NCBI GenBank assembly: GCA_035533335.1
Contig: DATLUC010000027.1
Span: 1 to 62,752 of the forward strand
Reading direction: 5' to 3'
DNA from: DATKSS01 sp035533335
GTDB lineage: Bacteria > Chloroflexota > Dormibacteria > Dormibacterales > Dormibacteraceae
DNA: 62,752 bases
Notes under the pieces: model-generated
Told to the model about the DNA's origin: nothing
Database searches by the model: none
Seen by the model: only the letters and a program-made list of their open reading frames with translations
Made by a program: the position numbers and the translations under genes
Shown: one piece after another, positions 31,610 through 40,089 of the stretch
Position numbering within the stretch: position 1 is the stretch's first letter
How the letters are laid out: the number at the start of each line of letters is the position of its first letter

Positions 31610-32665
31610 ATGGCCTCAACCACGCCGCCGCAAGCCCAGACTCTGAGCCAGGGCCGCGCGGCCGTGTACGAGGAGCCGATCGGGCCGGCCGGCGTTCGGG
31701 TCCGGGAGCTGCCCAGGACCGAGCCGGGACCGGGTAGGGTCGCCGTCTCGATCCGGGCCGCCTCGATCAACCACCTCGACCTCTGGATGGCCCACGGCGC
31801 CCAGCGCGTGAGGCCGCCGCGGATCATCGCCTCCGATGGGGCGGGGACCGTGCACAGCTCCACCGACCCGGCCTGGAAGGCCGGCGACGAGGTCGTCATC
31901 TTCCCCACCCTGTGCTGCTGGGAATGCGAATGGTGCCGGGCCGGCGAGAACGTCAAGTGCTCGCGCTTCGGGGTGCTGGGCGAGCACGCGGACGGCGCCG
32001 CCTGCCAGCTCCTGCACATCGATTCCCGGAACATCTATCGCAAGCCCGCCGCCCTGTCGTGGGAGGAGGCGGGCGCATTCCCGCTGACCTTCCTGACCGC
32101 CTGGCGCATGCTCACGACCCGGGCGCGCCTGCGCCGAGGCGAGACCGTGCTCGTGGTGGGGGCCGGCGCCGGCGTGGCGGTGGCGGCGATCCTCATCGCC
32201 AAGCACCTTGGAGCGCGCGTCTTCGCCACCAGCCGGTCCGAAGCCAAGCGCGAGCGCGCGCTCGGGCTCGGCGCCGAGGCCGCATTCGATTCGACGGGGT
32301 TCAGCAAGGCCGTGCGCGCGGCGACAGGCGACGGCGTCGACGTGGTTTTCGAGCACGTGGGGCCGGCCACGCTCGACGAGTCGATGCGCTCGCTGGCCAT
32401 GGGCGGCCGGATCGTCACCTGCGGCTCCACATCGGGCGTCAAGGCGGAGATCACGATGCCGCGACTCTTCTTTCGCCAGGCAGACCTGCTGGGGTCGACC
32501 ATGGGCAACGCGGGCGAGTTCGCAGCCGTGCTCGAGGCGATCGACGCGGGGATGCGTCCTGTGGTTGACTCCGTCTATCCGTTAGAGGAAGTACAGGCCG
32601 CATTGACGCGGCTCGATGCAGCGGAGCAGTTCGGCAAGGTCGTCCTGTCGGTCCCTGCGACTTAA
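31610..32665 (+). CDS. Zinc-binding alcohol dehydrogenase / quinone oxidoreductase
   Basis: A 351-residue medium-chain dehydrogenase. SINHLDLWMA and IIASDGAGTV at the substrate side, a CCWECEWCRAGENVKC cluster for structural zinc, and VLVVGAGAGVAVAAILIAKHLG for NAD(P)H. It resembles the quinone-oxidoreductase-like zinc dehydrogenases. It stands alone between the M23 gene and mscL. Confidence 0.85.
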   Translation: MASTTPPQAQTLSQGRAAVYEEPIGPAGVRVRELPRTEPGPGRVAVSIRAASINHLDLWMAHGAQRVRPPRIIASDGAGTVHSSTDPAWKAGDEVVIFPTLCCWECEWCRAGENVKCSRFGVLGEHADGAACQLLHIDSRNIYRKPAALSWEEAGAFPLTFLTAWRMLTTRARLRRGETVLVVGAGAGVAVAAILIAKHLGARVFATSRSEAKRERALGLGAEAAFDSTGFSKAVRAATGDGVDVVFEHVGPATLDESMRSLAMGGRIVTCGSTSGVKAEITMPRLFFRQADLLGSTMGNAGEFAAVLEAIDAGMRPVVDSVYPLEEVQAALTRLDAAEQFGKVVLSVPAT

Positions 32666-32684
32666 ACAGCGAGGAGAGGTTCCA

Positions 32685-33092
32685 ATGAGAGGTTTCAAGG
32701 CTTTCCTGCTTCGGGGCAATGTGGTTGACCTGGCGGTCGGTGTCGTCATCGGGGTGGCCTTCGGCGCGGTCGTCACAGCGTTCGTGAGAGACCTGGTCAC
32801 GCCCCTCATCGCCGCCATCGGCGGCAAGCCCAACTTCGCAGGGCTGTTCTTCACGGTCAACAACAGCAAGTTCCTGTACGGCGATTTCTTCAACGCGCTG
32901 ATCGCCTTCATCATCGTCGCCGCGGTCATCTACTACTTCGTAGTCGTCCCGTTCACGGCACTCGTGGCGAGATCGCACAAGGAGCCGCCGGCGGACCCGA
33001 CGACCAAGAAATGCCCCGAGTGCCTGAGCGAGATCCCGATCGGCGCCCGCCGCTGCGCATTCTGCGGGGAGGCTCAGCCCCAGCACGCCTGA
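32685..33092 (+). CDS. mscL: Large-conductance mechanosensitive channel with zinc-ribbon tail
   Basis: A 135-residue protein. Residues 1-95 are MscL: FKAFLLRGNVVDLAVGVVIG for helix 1 and a second helix ALIAFIIVAAVIYYFVVVPF. The usual cytoplasmic helix is replaced by a zinc ribbon CPECLSEIPIGARRCAFCG (residues about 109-127). GAGGAGAGG precedes the ATG. It releases solutes under hypo-osmotic stress; the ribbon may tune assembly or gating. Confidence 0.92.
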   Translation: MRGFKAFLLRGNVVDLAVGVVIGVAFGAVVTAFVRDLVTPLIAAIGGKPNFAGLFFTVNNSKFLYGDFFNALIAFIIVAAVIYYFVVVPFTALVARSHKEPPADPTTKKCPECLSEIPIGARRCAFCGEAQPQHA

Positions 33093-33135
33093 GGCATCAA
33101 GCTGAGGACTGCGGGCGATCGTCCTCCGCGGTCAG

Positions 33136-33357
33136 TCACCGCCTGCGAACGAGCACTGTGACCAGCACGACGACCGCCACAGCCGCCGCGATCATGCCTT
33201 CGATGACTCCGAACGCGACCCAGACCAACGCGGCCGCCAGGGCCAAACCCACGATCATCCAGACCAAGGAGGTTAACCGCTCGGTCTTGGTTTCCACCCG
33301 GTCAGGATGCTGGGGGTCACCGCTGGTGGCGATGGAAACCAGCTGCTTCGCCTCCAT
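33136..33357 (-). CDS. Small membrane protein of unknown function
   Basis: About 73 residues from ATG 33357 (GTG 33438 would extend it into the mntR-like gene's 3' end). Two adjacent hydrophobic helices (LVWMIVGLALAAALVWVAFG and MIAAAVAVVVLVTVLV) follow a polar head and end in RRR. No family recognised. Confidence 0.55.
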   Translation of the reverse strand: MEAKQLVSIATSGDPQHPDRVETKTERLTSLVWMIVGLALAAALVWVAFGVIEGMIAAAVAVVVLVTVLVRRR

Positions 33358-33419
33358 CTCCGCGTTGATGTTGTTAGGGCCCCCAGGATCCTGGAACACG
33401 GCTCGAGTCCAGACCCGTT

Positions 33420-34112
33420 TCAGGCCGGCAGAACCCACAATTTCGCGGCCGTCTCGAAGCTGAGGGTCACGTCCCGACCTGCAGTCCGGAGGCGCAGAGT
33501 CTTCCCCACCTCGTCGACATCGGTCACCGTGAGCTCGCGCCCAGGCACCAGACCTCGCTCCGACAGATACGCGAGCAGCAGGGGCGCCTCGCGCTCCGCC
33601 ACCTCCGAGACGCGTGACACGCTTGCGGCCGCGCTCGACTGGAGCGAAGACAGCCGCACCTCACGCGGCGACGCCTCCGAGTGGCCCGGGATGGGATTGC
33701 CGTGCGGGCACGTTTTCGGCCGTCCGAGGACCTCGTAGAGCCGCTCCTCGACCACGCCGGAGACCGCATGCTCCAGGCGCGCCGCCTCCGCGTCGGCGGT
33801 GACCCAGTCCAGGCCCAGGGCGTCGGTGAGCCAGCGCTCCATGATCCGGTGACGCCGCACGATCAACTCCGCGGTCCGGAAACCCCGCGGGGTGAGCTCG
33901 ATCTCCTTGTGGCCGTTCATGCGGACCAGGCCGTCACGCGTCATCCTGCGTACCGCGACGGCGACCGTCGGGCGGCTCACCCCCAGCCAGTCGGCCAGGC
34001 GCGAGCTGCGCAGAGGCTCGCCCTCGGCCCACATGTAGTAGACCGCCTCGAGGTAGCGCGAGACCACCTGGGAGGGCTCCTGATGGCCGTTGTTAGACTT
34101 ATCTAATTCCAT
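33420..34112 (-). CDS. DtxR/MntR-family metalloregulator
   Basis: A 230-residue three-domain repressor: winged helix (SRYLEAVYYM, SSRLADWLGVSRPTVAVAVRRM), dimerisation/metal domain (RHRIMERWL...ARLEHAVS, CPHGNPIPG) and a C-terminal SH3/FeoA-like domain. By alignment from memory, the DtxR Cys102/MntR Glu99 position is Ala and the MntR Asp8 position is not acidic, so the primary metal site is altered. Divergent from a ZIP transporter gene with an operator-like palindrome in its own first codons. Confidence 0.83.
   Translation of the reverse strand: MELDKSNNGHQEPSQVVSRYLEAVYYMWAEGEPLRSSRLADWLGVSRPTVAVAVRRMTRDGLVRMNGHKEIELTPRGFRTAELIVRRHRIMERWLTDALGLDWVTADAEAARLEHAVSGVVEERLYEVLGRPKTCPHGNPIPGHSEASPREVRLSSLQSSAAASVSRVSEVAEREAPLLLAYLSERGLVPGRELTVTDVDEVGKTLRLRTAGRDVTLSFETAAKLWVLPA
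34093..34106. promoter_or_regulatory. Metalloregulator box between mntR-like and ZIP genes
   Basis: TTAGACTTATCTAA is a near-perfect palindrome (arms TTAGA/TCTAA) like DtxR-family operators. It covers codons 3-7 of the repressor gene and lies 38 bases upstream of the ZIP start. This position suits both autoregulation and control of the transporter. Confidence 0.5.
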
Positions 34113-34143
34113 CTTTCGTGCCTGCTAACCGCGTGGGACAACT

Positions 34144-34923
34144 ATGAGCCAAGGAGCCGCCATCGCACTCGGCGCGATCGCCGGCGCCACGGTCTTCCTG
34201 GGCCTGCCCGTGGCTCGGCTGCGCGGCCTGCCCAAGGCTCTGCAGGGCTTCCTGAACGCGTTTGCCACCGGCATCCTCGTCTTTCTGCTCTGGGACATCC
34301 TCTCGCACGCTGGCGGGCCGGTCGAGGCGGCGCTCCAACATGGACCCCGAAGCTCATTCGCCGCCATGGCCGTGATCTTCGCGGTCGGGGTCGGAGCGGG
34401 CCTGCTGGGCCTGGTCTACTTCAACCGGGCCCTGTTCGGGCAGCTGCGCCACGGGAGCCCAGCCCCGAGCTCGCGCGCGCTGTCGCTGGCGATCGCCACC
34501 GGCCTGGGGCTGCACAACTTCTCGGAGGGCCTGGCGATCGGCGAATCGGCCCATGTCGGAGCCATCGCCTTCACCGGCGTTCTCGCGGTCGGGTTTGCAC
34601 TCCACAACATCACCGAGGGATTCGGCATCGCGGCGCCCATGACCACCGAGTCCAAGCCGGTGTCCTGGTCCTTTCTCGGCCTGGCCGGACTGATCGGCGG
34701 CGGCCCGACCTTCGTCGGGACGTGGATCGGCTACCTGGCCAGCTCGACCTACTTCTCGATCGCCTTCCTCGCCGTCGCGGCAGGGGCCCTGCTGTACGTG
34801 CTCAACGAGCTGTTCAACCTCGGCCGCAGGATCAGCACACCGACCACGTTCGCATGGGGCCTGCTGCTGGGCTTCCTGACCGCCTACGCGACCGACCTGC
34901 TGCTCACGGTCGCAAGCGCCTAG
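34144..34923 (+). CDS. ZIP-family divalent metal transporter
   Basis: A 259-residue membrane protein with about eight helices. The metal-binding helix motifs HNFSEGLAIG and HNITEGFGIA are intact. It probably imports zinc, iron or manganese. Its divergent DtxR/MntR-like neighbour is the likely regulator. Its stop overlaps the stop of the next minus-strand gene. Confidence 0.9.
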   Translation: MSQGAAIALGAIAGATVFLGLPVARLRGLPKALQGFLNAFATGILVFLLWDILSHAGGPVEAALQHGPRSSFAAMAVIFAVGVGAGLLGLVYFNRALFGQLRHGSPAPSSRALSLAIATGLGLHNFSEGLAIGESAHVGAIAFTGVLAVGFALHNITEGFGIAAPMTTESKPVSWSFLGLAGLIGGGPTFVGTWIGYLASSTYFSIAFLAVAAGALLYVLNELFNLGRRISTPTTFAWGLLLGFLTAYATDLLLTVASA

Positions 34924-35288
34924 CCGGCGTAGTCGTAGGCTCCGGGCTCGCCGTGAAGCTCGATATCCGGCTCGATGTCCGCCCAGTCGGGGAAGCGCCA
35001 CTTGAAAAGCCGCTCCTGGACCTCGAAAAGGCTGTCCAACGTGTCTTGGACCTGGCCGCCGTCACGAAGCGGCTCACGAACGTGGTTGGGCATGTTCTCG
35101 GCGACCTCGCGCAGCTCGGCGCGGACCGGCCCGGGGACCGTCTTGACCCCGTCGCGGTTCATCTCCTCCAGCCGCCACAGGACCCGGTCGGTGGCCTCGA
35201 GCATGCGCTGGAACGCGTACCGGCGGCGGTTCTGCCGTCGGAGCGCCGTCTCCTGCTTCTCAATTCGGCTGCTCGTCTGATTGATCAT
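34920..35288 (-). CDS. Hypothetical charged helical protein
   Basis: A 122-residue soluble protein. Residues 1-50 form an amphipathic, coiled-coil-like helix (RIEKQETALRRQNRRRYAF), followed by a second helical stretch and an acidic tail. I recognise no family. It is convergent with the ZIP gene and divergent from the NUDIX gene. Confidence 0.6.
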   Translation of the reverse strand: MINQTSSRIEKQETALRRQNRRRYAFQRMLEATDRVLWRLEEMNRDGVKTVPGPVRAELREVAENMPNHVREPLRDGGQVQDTLDSLFEVQERLFKWRFPDWADIEPDIELHGEPGAYDYAG

Positions 35289-35329
35289 GGTCAGCTACCT
35301 TTCCTAGCTTACCGGCTCGAGGAGTCTCC

Positions 35330-35926
35330 TTGACCGAGTTCCTGGCCGAGGTCGAACGCTTGTTCAGCCCGATCGAGGGTTGGGGTGAGTTCCGGCCGGG
35401 CGCGCGGCGGGCGGCGGTGACGTTCATCCTGCTCCGCCGGTCGGGCGCATGGGAGGTGCCCTTCGTCAGGCGCCGGGCCGACCTTCGTGACCATCCCGGT
35501 CAGGTGGCGCTGCCCGGAGGCGGCTTGCAGGGTGGCGAGTCCGCCTGGCAGGCGGCCGCGCGCGAGGTGGAAGAGGAGATCGGCGTCCCGGCCGGCCGCC
35601 TGGTCCCGCTGGGTGCCGGCGAGCCGATCTATGCCTCGGTTTCGAACTTCTCCGTCGTGCCCTTCGTCGCCCACCTGCCCGAGCCGGTGCCTGAGCTCGT
35701 GCACGACCAGCGTGAGCTCGAGGGCGTCCTGTCCATCCCGCTCACCCGCCTCCTGGACGAGACGGCCTGGCTGGAGTCGGCCGCGCCGTGGCATTTCCGC
35801 TACCTGGCGCACGAGGAAAGCGTCGTGTGGGGCCTGACCGAACGCATCGTGGCGGGGCTCGCCCCCAGGCTCAGGGCGGCTCTCGCCTCAAGTCAAAGCC
35901 CGGATCCGCAGGCCACCCAGGGCTGA
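35330..35926 (+). CDS. NUDIX hydrolase, CoA pyrophosphatase type
   Basis: A 198-residue NUDIX protein. The box GGGLQGGESAWQAAAREVEEEIGV is complete (GX5EX7REUXEEXGU), preceded by DHPGQVALPGG, the CoA-pyrophosphatase signature. TTG start with GAGGAG upstream. Likely cleaves CoA or acyl-CoA to phosphopantetheine and 3',5'-ADP. Confidence 0.87.
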   Translation: MTEFLAEVERLFSPIEGWGEFRPGARRAAVTFILLRRSGAWEVPFVRRRADLRDHPGQVALPGGGLQGGESAWQAAAREVEEEIGVPAGRLVPLGAGEPIYASVSNFSVVPFVAHLPEPVPELVHDQRELEGVLSIPLTRLLDETAWLESAAPWHFRYLAHEESVVWGLTERIVAGLAPRLRAALASSQSPDPQATQG

Positions 35927-35927
35927 T

Positions 35928-36032
35928 TTACCGTTCGGGTCGTTCCAGCTCACGCAGGTGGCGGAGCGACCAGGCCAGGTACCCGCCGAGCATCGCGACC
36001 CCGAACGCATACGCGAGGACGAGGTACGTCAT
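35928..36032 (-). CDS. ccmD: CcmD-like small membrane protein
   Basis: A 34-residue protein with one helix (YLVLAYAFGVAMLGGYLAW) and a charged tail (RHLRELERPER), the form of CcmD. ATG 36032 overlaps the ccmC stop as ATGA. CcmD holds CcmABC and holo-CcmE together during heme export. Last gene of the ccm operon. Confidence 0.78.
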   Translation of the reverse strand: MTYLVLAYAFGVAMLGGYLAWSLRHLRELERPER

Positions 36033-36736
36033 CGCACCGGCTCCGCGCCCATCTCGCCGCTTGGGGCCTTGACCACGACACCCGGCTCGGGCACTCGCTC
36101 CCGCGCGTCCAGCAGCGCTTCGATCCGATACCGGATCGCGATCATCGAAGCGGCGAGGACGAGCGTGCACGCCATGGTGAACAGGAAAGTCCCGAGCATC
36201 GCTGCGGGGAGTGCGTCGGTGACGATGACCGGGCCCGGGTGGAACGTGCGCCACCAGGTCACGCTGAAGTAGACGATCGGCACGTCGATGAACCCGAAGA
36301 TCCCCACCACGGCCGCGAACCGGGCCGCCTGACGGCCGGGCTCGGCGAGCCGCCTCACCAGCAGGTAGCCGGCGTAGATGATCCACAGGACCAGAGTCGA
36401 TGTGAGGCGCGCATCCCACGTCCAGAACACACCCCAGACCGGCTTGGCCCACAGCATGCCCATGACGAGGGTCACCGTCGTGAACACAACACCGACCAGG
36501 GCGCCCGCGCGCGCCAGCCGGTCCGCCGCCGCGCTCTCTCGCCACAAGTAGACGATGCCCCCCACCAGCACGACCGCAAAGCTCGCGAAAGCGGCGATCG
36601 CGGAGCTCACGTGGAGGTAGAAGATCCGCTGCACCGGGCCCTGCAGGGCGTCGGTCGGCGCGTACAGGAAGATCGCCACGCCGGCCACGAGCATCAGCGC
36701 CACCGCGCCGGCGGCCGCCTTCTCGTACCTATTCAT
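36029..36736 (-). CDS. ccmC: Heme exporter/handling protein CcmC
   Basis: A 235-residue protein with six helices. The tryptophan-rich heme motif is WGVFWTWDARLTSTL, flanked by conserved histidines (IFYLHVSSA; WWRTFHPGPV). It loads heme onto CcmE. Overlaps ccmB by eight bases and ccmD by four. Confidence 0.92.
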   Translation of the reverse strand: MNRYEKAAAGAVALMLVAGVAIFLYAPTDALQGPVQRIFYLHVSSAIAAFASFAVVLVGGIVYLWRESAAADRLARAGALVGVVFTTVTLVMGMLWAKPVWGVFWTWDARLTSTLVLWIIYAGYLLVRRLAEPGRQAARFAAVVGIFGFIDVPIVYFSVTWWRTFHPGPVIVTDALPAAMLGTFLFTMACTLVLAASMIAIRYRIEALLDARERVPEPGVVVKAPSGEMGAEPVR

Positions 36737-37391
36737 CGAGGACGAAGCGGGCAGCCAGCGATGTCAGCACAACGAAAAGTATGTCCAAATCGATGAGCAG
36801 GCCGATCGCCTCATCGTAGCCCCCGCCCAAACCCATCGCGGACTGGACCGCCTGCCCGCCCGCGACGATGAACGGGATCCACAGCGGCAGGGTAAGCAAA
36901 GGAAGCATCAGCTCCCGCGCACGGATGCGCGCCACCATGGCGGCGAAGAGGCAGCCGAGAGCCGCCATGCCGATGGTGGCGAGCAGCACAGCGGCCACCA
37001 CAGCGCCGGAAAGCATCGCGCCGAAGAAGAGCGCCAGCGCCGGGAGCATGACCGCCTCGCACAGGATGAGAAGGGCGGCCGAAGCCAGCGCTTTGCCCGC
37101 GAACAGCGCCACAGGGGACGCCGGCGTCATCAAGATGGCCTCGAGCGTGGCCTGCTCCCGCTCCGCGGCGAACGCGCGCCCGAAGGCGACCAGTCCGGCG
37201 AAGACGAGCGCCAGCCACAGGATGCCCGGCGCGATGCTCGGCGCGTTGTGCGGGTCGATCTGGAACCCGAAGTTGGCGATGATCAATGCCAGGACGATGA
37301 ACTGCGCCAGCGCGGGGACCAGCTCGCGGGTTCGCCATTCTGAGCGCAGGTCCTTGCGCGCCACCGCCAGCGCGACCCGGACCGGGTTCAC
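36729..37391 (-). CDS. ccmB: Heme ABC exporter permease CcmB
   Basis: A 220-residue integral membrane protein with about six helices (DLRSEWRTRELVPALAQFIV, AFAAEREQATLEAILMTPAS). Forms the ABC transporter core with CcmA, used to release holo-CcmE from CcmC. Overlaps ccmA by four bases. Confidence 0.9.
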   Translation of the reverse strand: MNPVRVALAVARKDLRSEWRTRELVPALAQFIVLALIIANFGFQIDPHNAPSIAPGILWLALVFAGLVAFGRAFAAEREQATLEAILMTPASPVALFAGKALASAALLILCEAVMLPALALFFGAMLSGAVVAAVLLATIGMAALGCLFAAMVARIRARELMLPLLTLPLWIPFIVAGGQAVQSAMGLGGGYDEAIGLLIDLDILFVVLTSLAARFVLDE

Positions 37392-38032
37392 TTGACCACG
37401 TGCAGCCGAGTAGGCGTCCCGGCTGAGCGGCCGTGGCGGAGCACGAGCGAGCGAGGGCAGAGCCGGCTCGCGAGCGCGTGGTCGTGCGTGGCGAGGATGA
37501 CCGTTCGGCCGGTCATGATCCCGGCCAGGAGATCACCCGCATCCGAGCCGAGGCTCGCGTCCGGCTCGTCGAGGACGAGGAGGCGCGGGTCGTGGAGGAT
37601 CGCGCGGGCGATGGCCAGCCGTTGCTGCATGCCGCGAGACAGCCGGGCGGCCCGCCGCTGCGCGACCTGCCTCAGACCCACCGTCTCGAGGGCCTCAGAG
37701 GCGCGGGAGCGGCTGACACCATAAAGGTCGCAGAAGAACTCCAGGTTCTCCGTTGCCGTGAGAGCCGGGTAAAGGCCGGGCGAGTGCGTGACGAAGCCGA
37801 TCCGCCGCCGAAGCCGCGCCCGCTCGCGAAATGCGTCGAGGCCCAGGATCTCGAGCTGGCCGGAGGTCGGGCGCGCGGCGGTGGCAAGGATCCTCAGCAG
37901 CGTCGTCTTGCCAGCGCCGTTCTCGCCGAGCACGGCCAGGTGCTCGCCGGAATCCATCACCAGGTCGACTCCTTCCAGGGCCGAATCGGAGCCGTACCAA
38001 TGCGTCAGGCCGTTGGCGACCAGGATGCTCAT
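37388..38032 (-). CDS. ccmA: Heme ABC exporter ATPase CcmA
   Basis: A 214-residue ATPase from ATG 38032 (the longer frame to 38287 is antisense overlap with ccmF). Walker A GENGAGKTTLL, signature LSRGMQQRLAIARA, Walker B LLVLDEP and switch ATHDHA are intact. Powers the CcmABCD complex. Its ATG overlaps the stop of a 32-residue ORF. Confidence 0.92.
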   Translation of the reverse strand: MSILVANGLTHWYGSDSALEGVDLVMDSGEHLAVLGENGAGKTTLLRILATAARPTSGQLEILGLDAFRERARLRRRIGFVTHSPGLYPALTATENLEFFCDLYGVSRSRASEALETVGLRQVAQRRAARLSRGMQQRLAIARAILHDPRLLVLDEPDASLGSDAGDLLAGIMTGRTVILATHDHALASRLCPRSLVLRHGRSAGTPTRLHVVK

Positions 38033-38127
38033 CTCCCGGCCGGCTCCTCGGGCGGGGTCTTGATCAATGGCCACAGGATGAAGGGACCGGCGGCGAACAG
38101 CAGCAGGGTCGCCACGATGATTGCCAT
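38029..38127 (-). CDS. 32-residue membrane protein between ccmF and ccmA
   Basis: A tiny ORF with one hydrophobic helix (IIVATLLLFAAGPFILWPLI) and a short acidic/basic tail (KTPPEEPAGR). Its ATG overlaps the ccmF TGA and its TGA overlaps the ccmA ATG, so it is translationally coupled on both sides. That favours a real gene. It resembles only the N-terminal helix of CcmI-like proteins and may be a reduced CcmI or a new small subunit. Confidence 0.6.
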   Translation of the reverse strand: MAIIVATLLLFAAGPFILWPLIKTPPEEPAGR

Positions 38128-40082
38128 CAGCCCGGCACCGGGACCGGGACTCTCCGGCGCGCCGGCGCCGCGGCGGCGCGCCTTTCACCCACGTTGCCCA
38201 GCACGACGCCGAGGATGATGATCGCACCGCCGGCCCAGATCCAGGTGACCAGTGGGTTGACGAACACCTGGAACGAGGCCGAGCCATCGGGATTGGTCCC
38301 GGCTAGAACTACGTAGACGTCCGCCACCGGGGTCGTCGAGATGGCGACGCGGGTCAGCGACTGGCCACCCAGCCCGGCATACGTGGCCCGTGAAGGCTCG
38401 AGCGTGCTGTCCCCAAACCTCATCGCCGCCACGAGCTCGGTGTGGTCCGGGAGCTGCCGCTCCCGCGAGCCGGTGTACGTCAGCGTGTAACCCGCGACGG
38501 TGACCGACCCACCTGGAGCCAGCGTGACTTCTTTCTCCTGTTGCCACAAGTGCGACCCGGCGATCCCGGCCGCCAGCACGACCAGGCCGATGTGGGCCAG
38601 GTAGGCGCCGTAGCGCCGGCGCTTGGTGACCAGGCGGCGGGCCAGACGTGACCAGTCGCCGCCGGAGGCTGCCACGGCTCGTCCGTAGACGGTGATGCTG
38701 GTGGCCGCTGCGGCGGCGGCGAGCGCGAAGGCGACCAGGGCCGGGACCGACCGCGCCCCACCGGCCAGCATGACCACGAGGGTGACGAGCGCGGCCGCGC
38801 CAGGCCAGCGCAGGGCGCGCAGAGTGGAGGGACCCATCCGCCGCCAGGGCAAGAGCGGCCCGGCGGCCATGAGAGCAAGGAGCGCGGCGAAGATCGGCGC
38901 CGCCGCGCGCTCGTAGTACGGTGCCGCGACCACGCGCTCGGCGCCGAGCATGCCCGAAACCAGGGGCAGGATGGTCCCCCACATCACGACCGCGATCGCG
39001 CCGACGAGGAGCAGGTTCTGCATCACGAAAGCGCCCTCGCGCGAGACGATGGGCGCGGCCTCTCGAGCGTCTACGAAGCTGCTTGACCGCAGCGAGAGCA
39101 GCACGGCCGAGAAGACGATGCAGGCAAACAGGAACCCGAGGAACCAGGGACCGATGGCGCTGACCGCGAAGGTGTGCACCGACGGCACCACGCCGCTGCG
39201 CACGATGAAAGTGCCGAAGACCACGAGCAGGAATGCGAGGATCACCAGGCTGAAGTTCCACGTCCTGAGCCGCCCGCGCTTTTCCTGGACCTGGGACGAA
39301 TGCAGGTACGCGGTGGTCGCGAGCCACGGCATCAACGCCACGTTCTCGACCGGGTCCCAGCCCCAGTAGCCGCCCCAGCCGAGCACGTGGTACGCCCACC
39401 ACATGCCGAGCACCAGGCCTGCGCTCTGAAGGCTCCAGGCGACCAGCGCGAAGCGACGCGTGTGCGCGATCCACGCGGCGTCGGTACGGCCGGCGAGCAG
39501 AGCGGCTGCGGCAAAGCTGAATGGGATTGCGAACGAGGCAAATCCGGCCAGGACGACGGGCGGATGGATGAGCATCCCACCGTCGCGCAGGACCGGGTTC
39601 AGTCCCAGGCCGTCGGGAGGCGTGATGGAGAGCAGGTCGAACGGGCTCGCCACCAGCACCAGCACGATCAGGAAGAAGCTGAGAATCGACGCGAGGACGC
39701 CGGCCGCGTAAGCGGCAAGCCGCTCGCCAAGCGCCGCGCTCGCCACCAGCGATCCGCTGCCGAGCAGACCGAGGATCAAGGCCCAGTACAGGAGCGATCC
39801 CTCCTGGCCACCGTAAAACCCGGACGCCACGAGAGCGGTGGGGGTCGACAGGTCGGTGTGCTCGGTCACGTATGCGAGCGAGAAATCGTGCGTCAGGAGA
39901 CCGACCTCCAACAGCACACCGGCAAGAACCACCATGGCTGTGGCTGCGTAAAAGGCCCGCCGTCCGACCTGCACCATGACCACGTTCCCCCGCCATCCGG
40001 ACCAGAACGACAGGACCGCAGAGAAGCCGCCCATCACCAGTCCAGCCAGAAGCGCGCCGGCTCCGAGGTAGCCGATGATCAC
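38127..40082 (-). CDS. ccmF: Cytochrome c heme lyase CcmF
   Basis: A 651-residue polytopic protein. WGGYWGWDPVENVALMPWL is the heme-handling WWD domain; further conserved regions include GGMLIHPPVVLAGF and RSGVVPSVHTF. GTG start at 40082, eight bases past ccmE. With no CcmH gene visible, CcmF may act with CcmG alone in ligating heme to apocytochrome. Confidence 0.93.
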   Translation of the reverse strand: MIIGYLGAGALLAGLVMGGFSAVLSFWSGWRGNVVMVQVGRRAFYAATAMVVLAGVLLEVGLLTHDFSLAYVTEHTDLSTPTALVASGFYGGQEGSLLYWALILGLLGSGSLVASAALGERLAAYAAGVLASILSFFLIVLVLVASPFDLLSITPPDGLGLNPVLRDGGMLIHPPVVLAGFASFAIPFSFAAAALLAGRTDAAWIAHTRRFALVAWSLQSAGLVLGMWWAYHVLGWGGYWGWDPVENVALMPWLATTAYLHSSQVQEKRGRLRTWNFSLVILAFLLVVFGTFIVRSGVVPSVHTFAVSAIGPWFLGFLFACIVFSAVLLSLRSSSFVDAREAAPIVSREGAFVMQNLLLVGAIAVVMWGTILPLVSGMLGAERVVAAPYYERAAAPIFAALLALMAAGPLLPWRRMGPSTLRALRWPGAAALVTLVVMLAGGARSVPALVAFALAAAAAATSITVYGRAVAASGGDWSRLARRLVTKRRRYGAYLAHIGLVVLAAGIAGSHLWQQEKEVTLAPGGSVTVAGYTLTYTGSRERQLPDHTELVAAMRFGDSTLEPSRATYAGLGGQSLTRVAISTTPVADVYVVLAGTNPDGSASFQVFVNPLVTWIWAGGAIIILGVVLGNVGERRAAAAPARRRVPVPVPG

Positions 40083-40089
40083 GACGGCA

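Noticed and set aside
38185..39996. 603-codon minus-strand frame inside ccmF
   Set aside because: Shifted-frame shadow of ccmF; Arg/Ala-rich and lacking membrane helices, while the real frame has the WWD motif.
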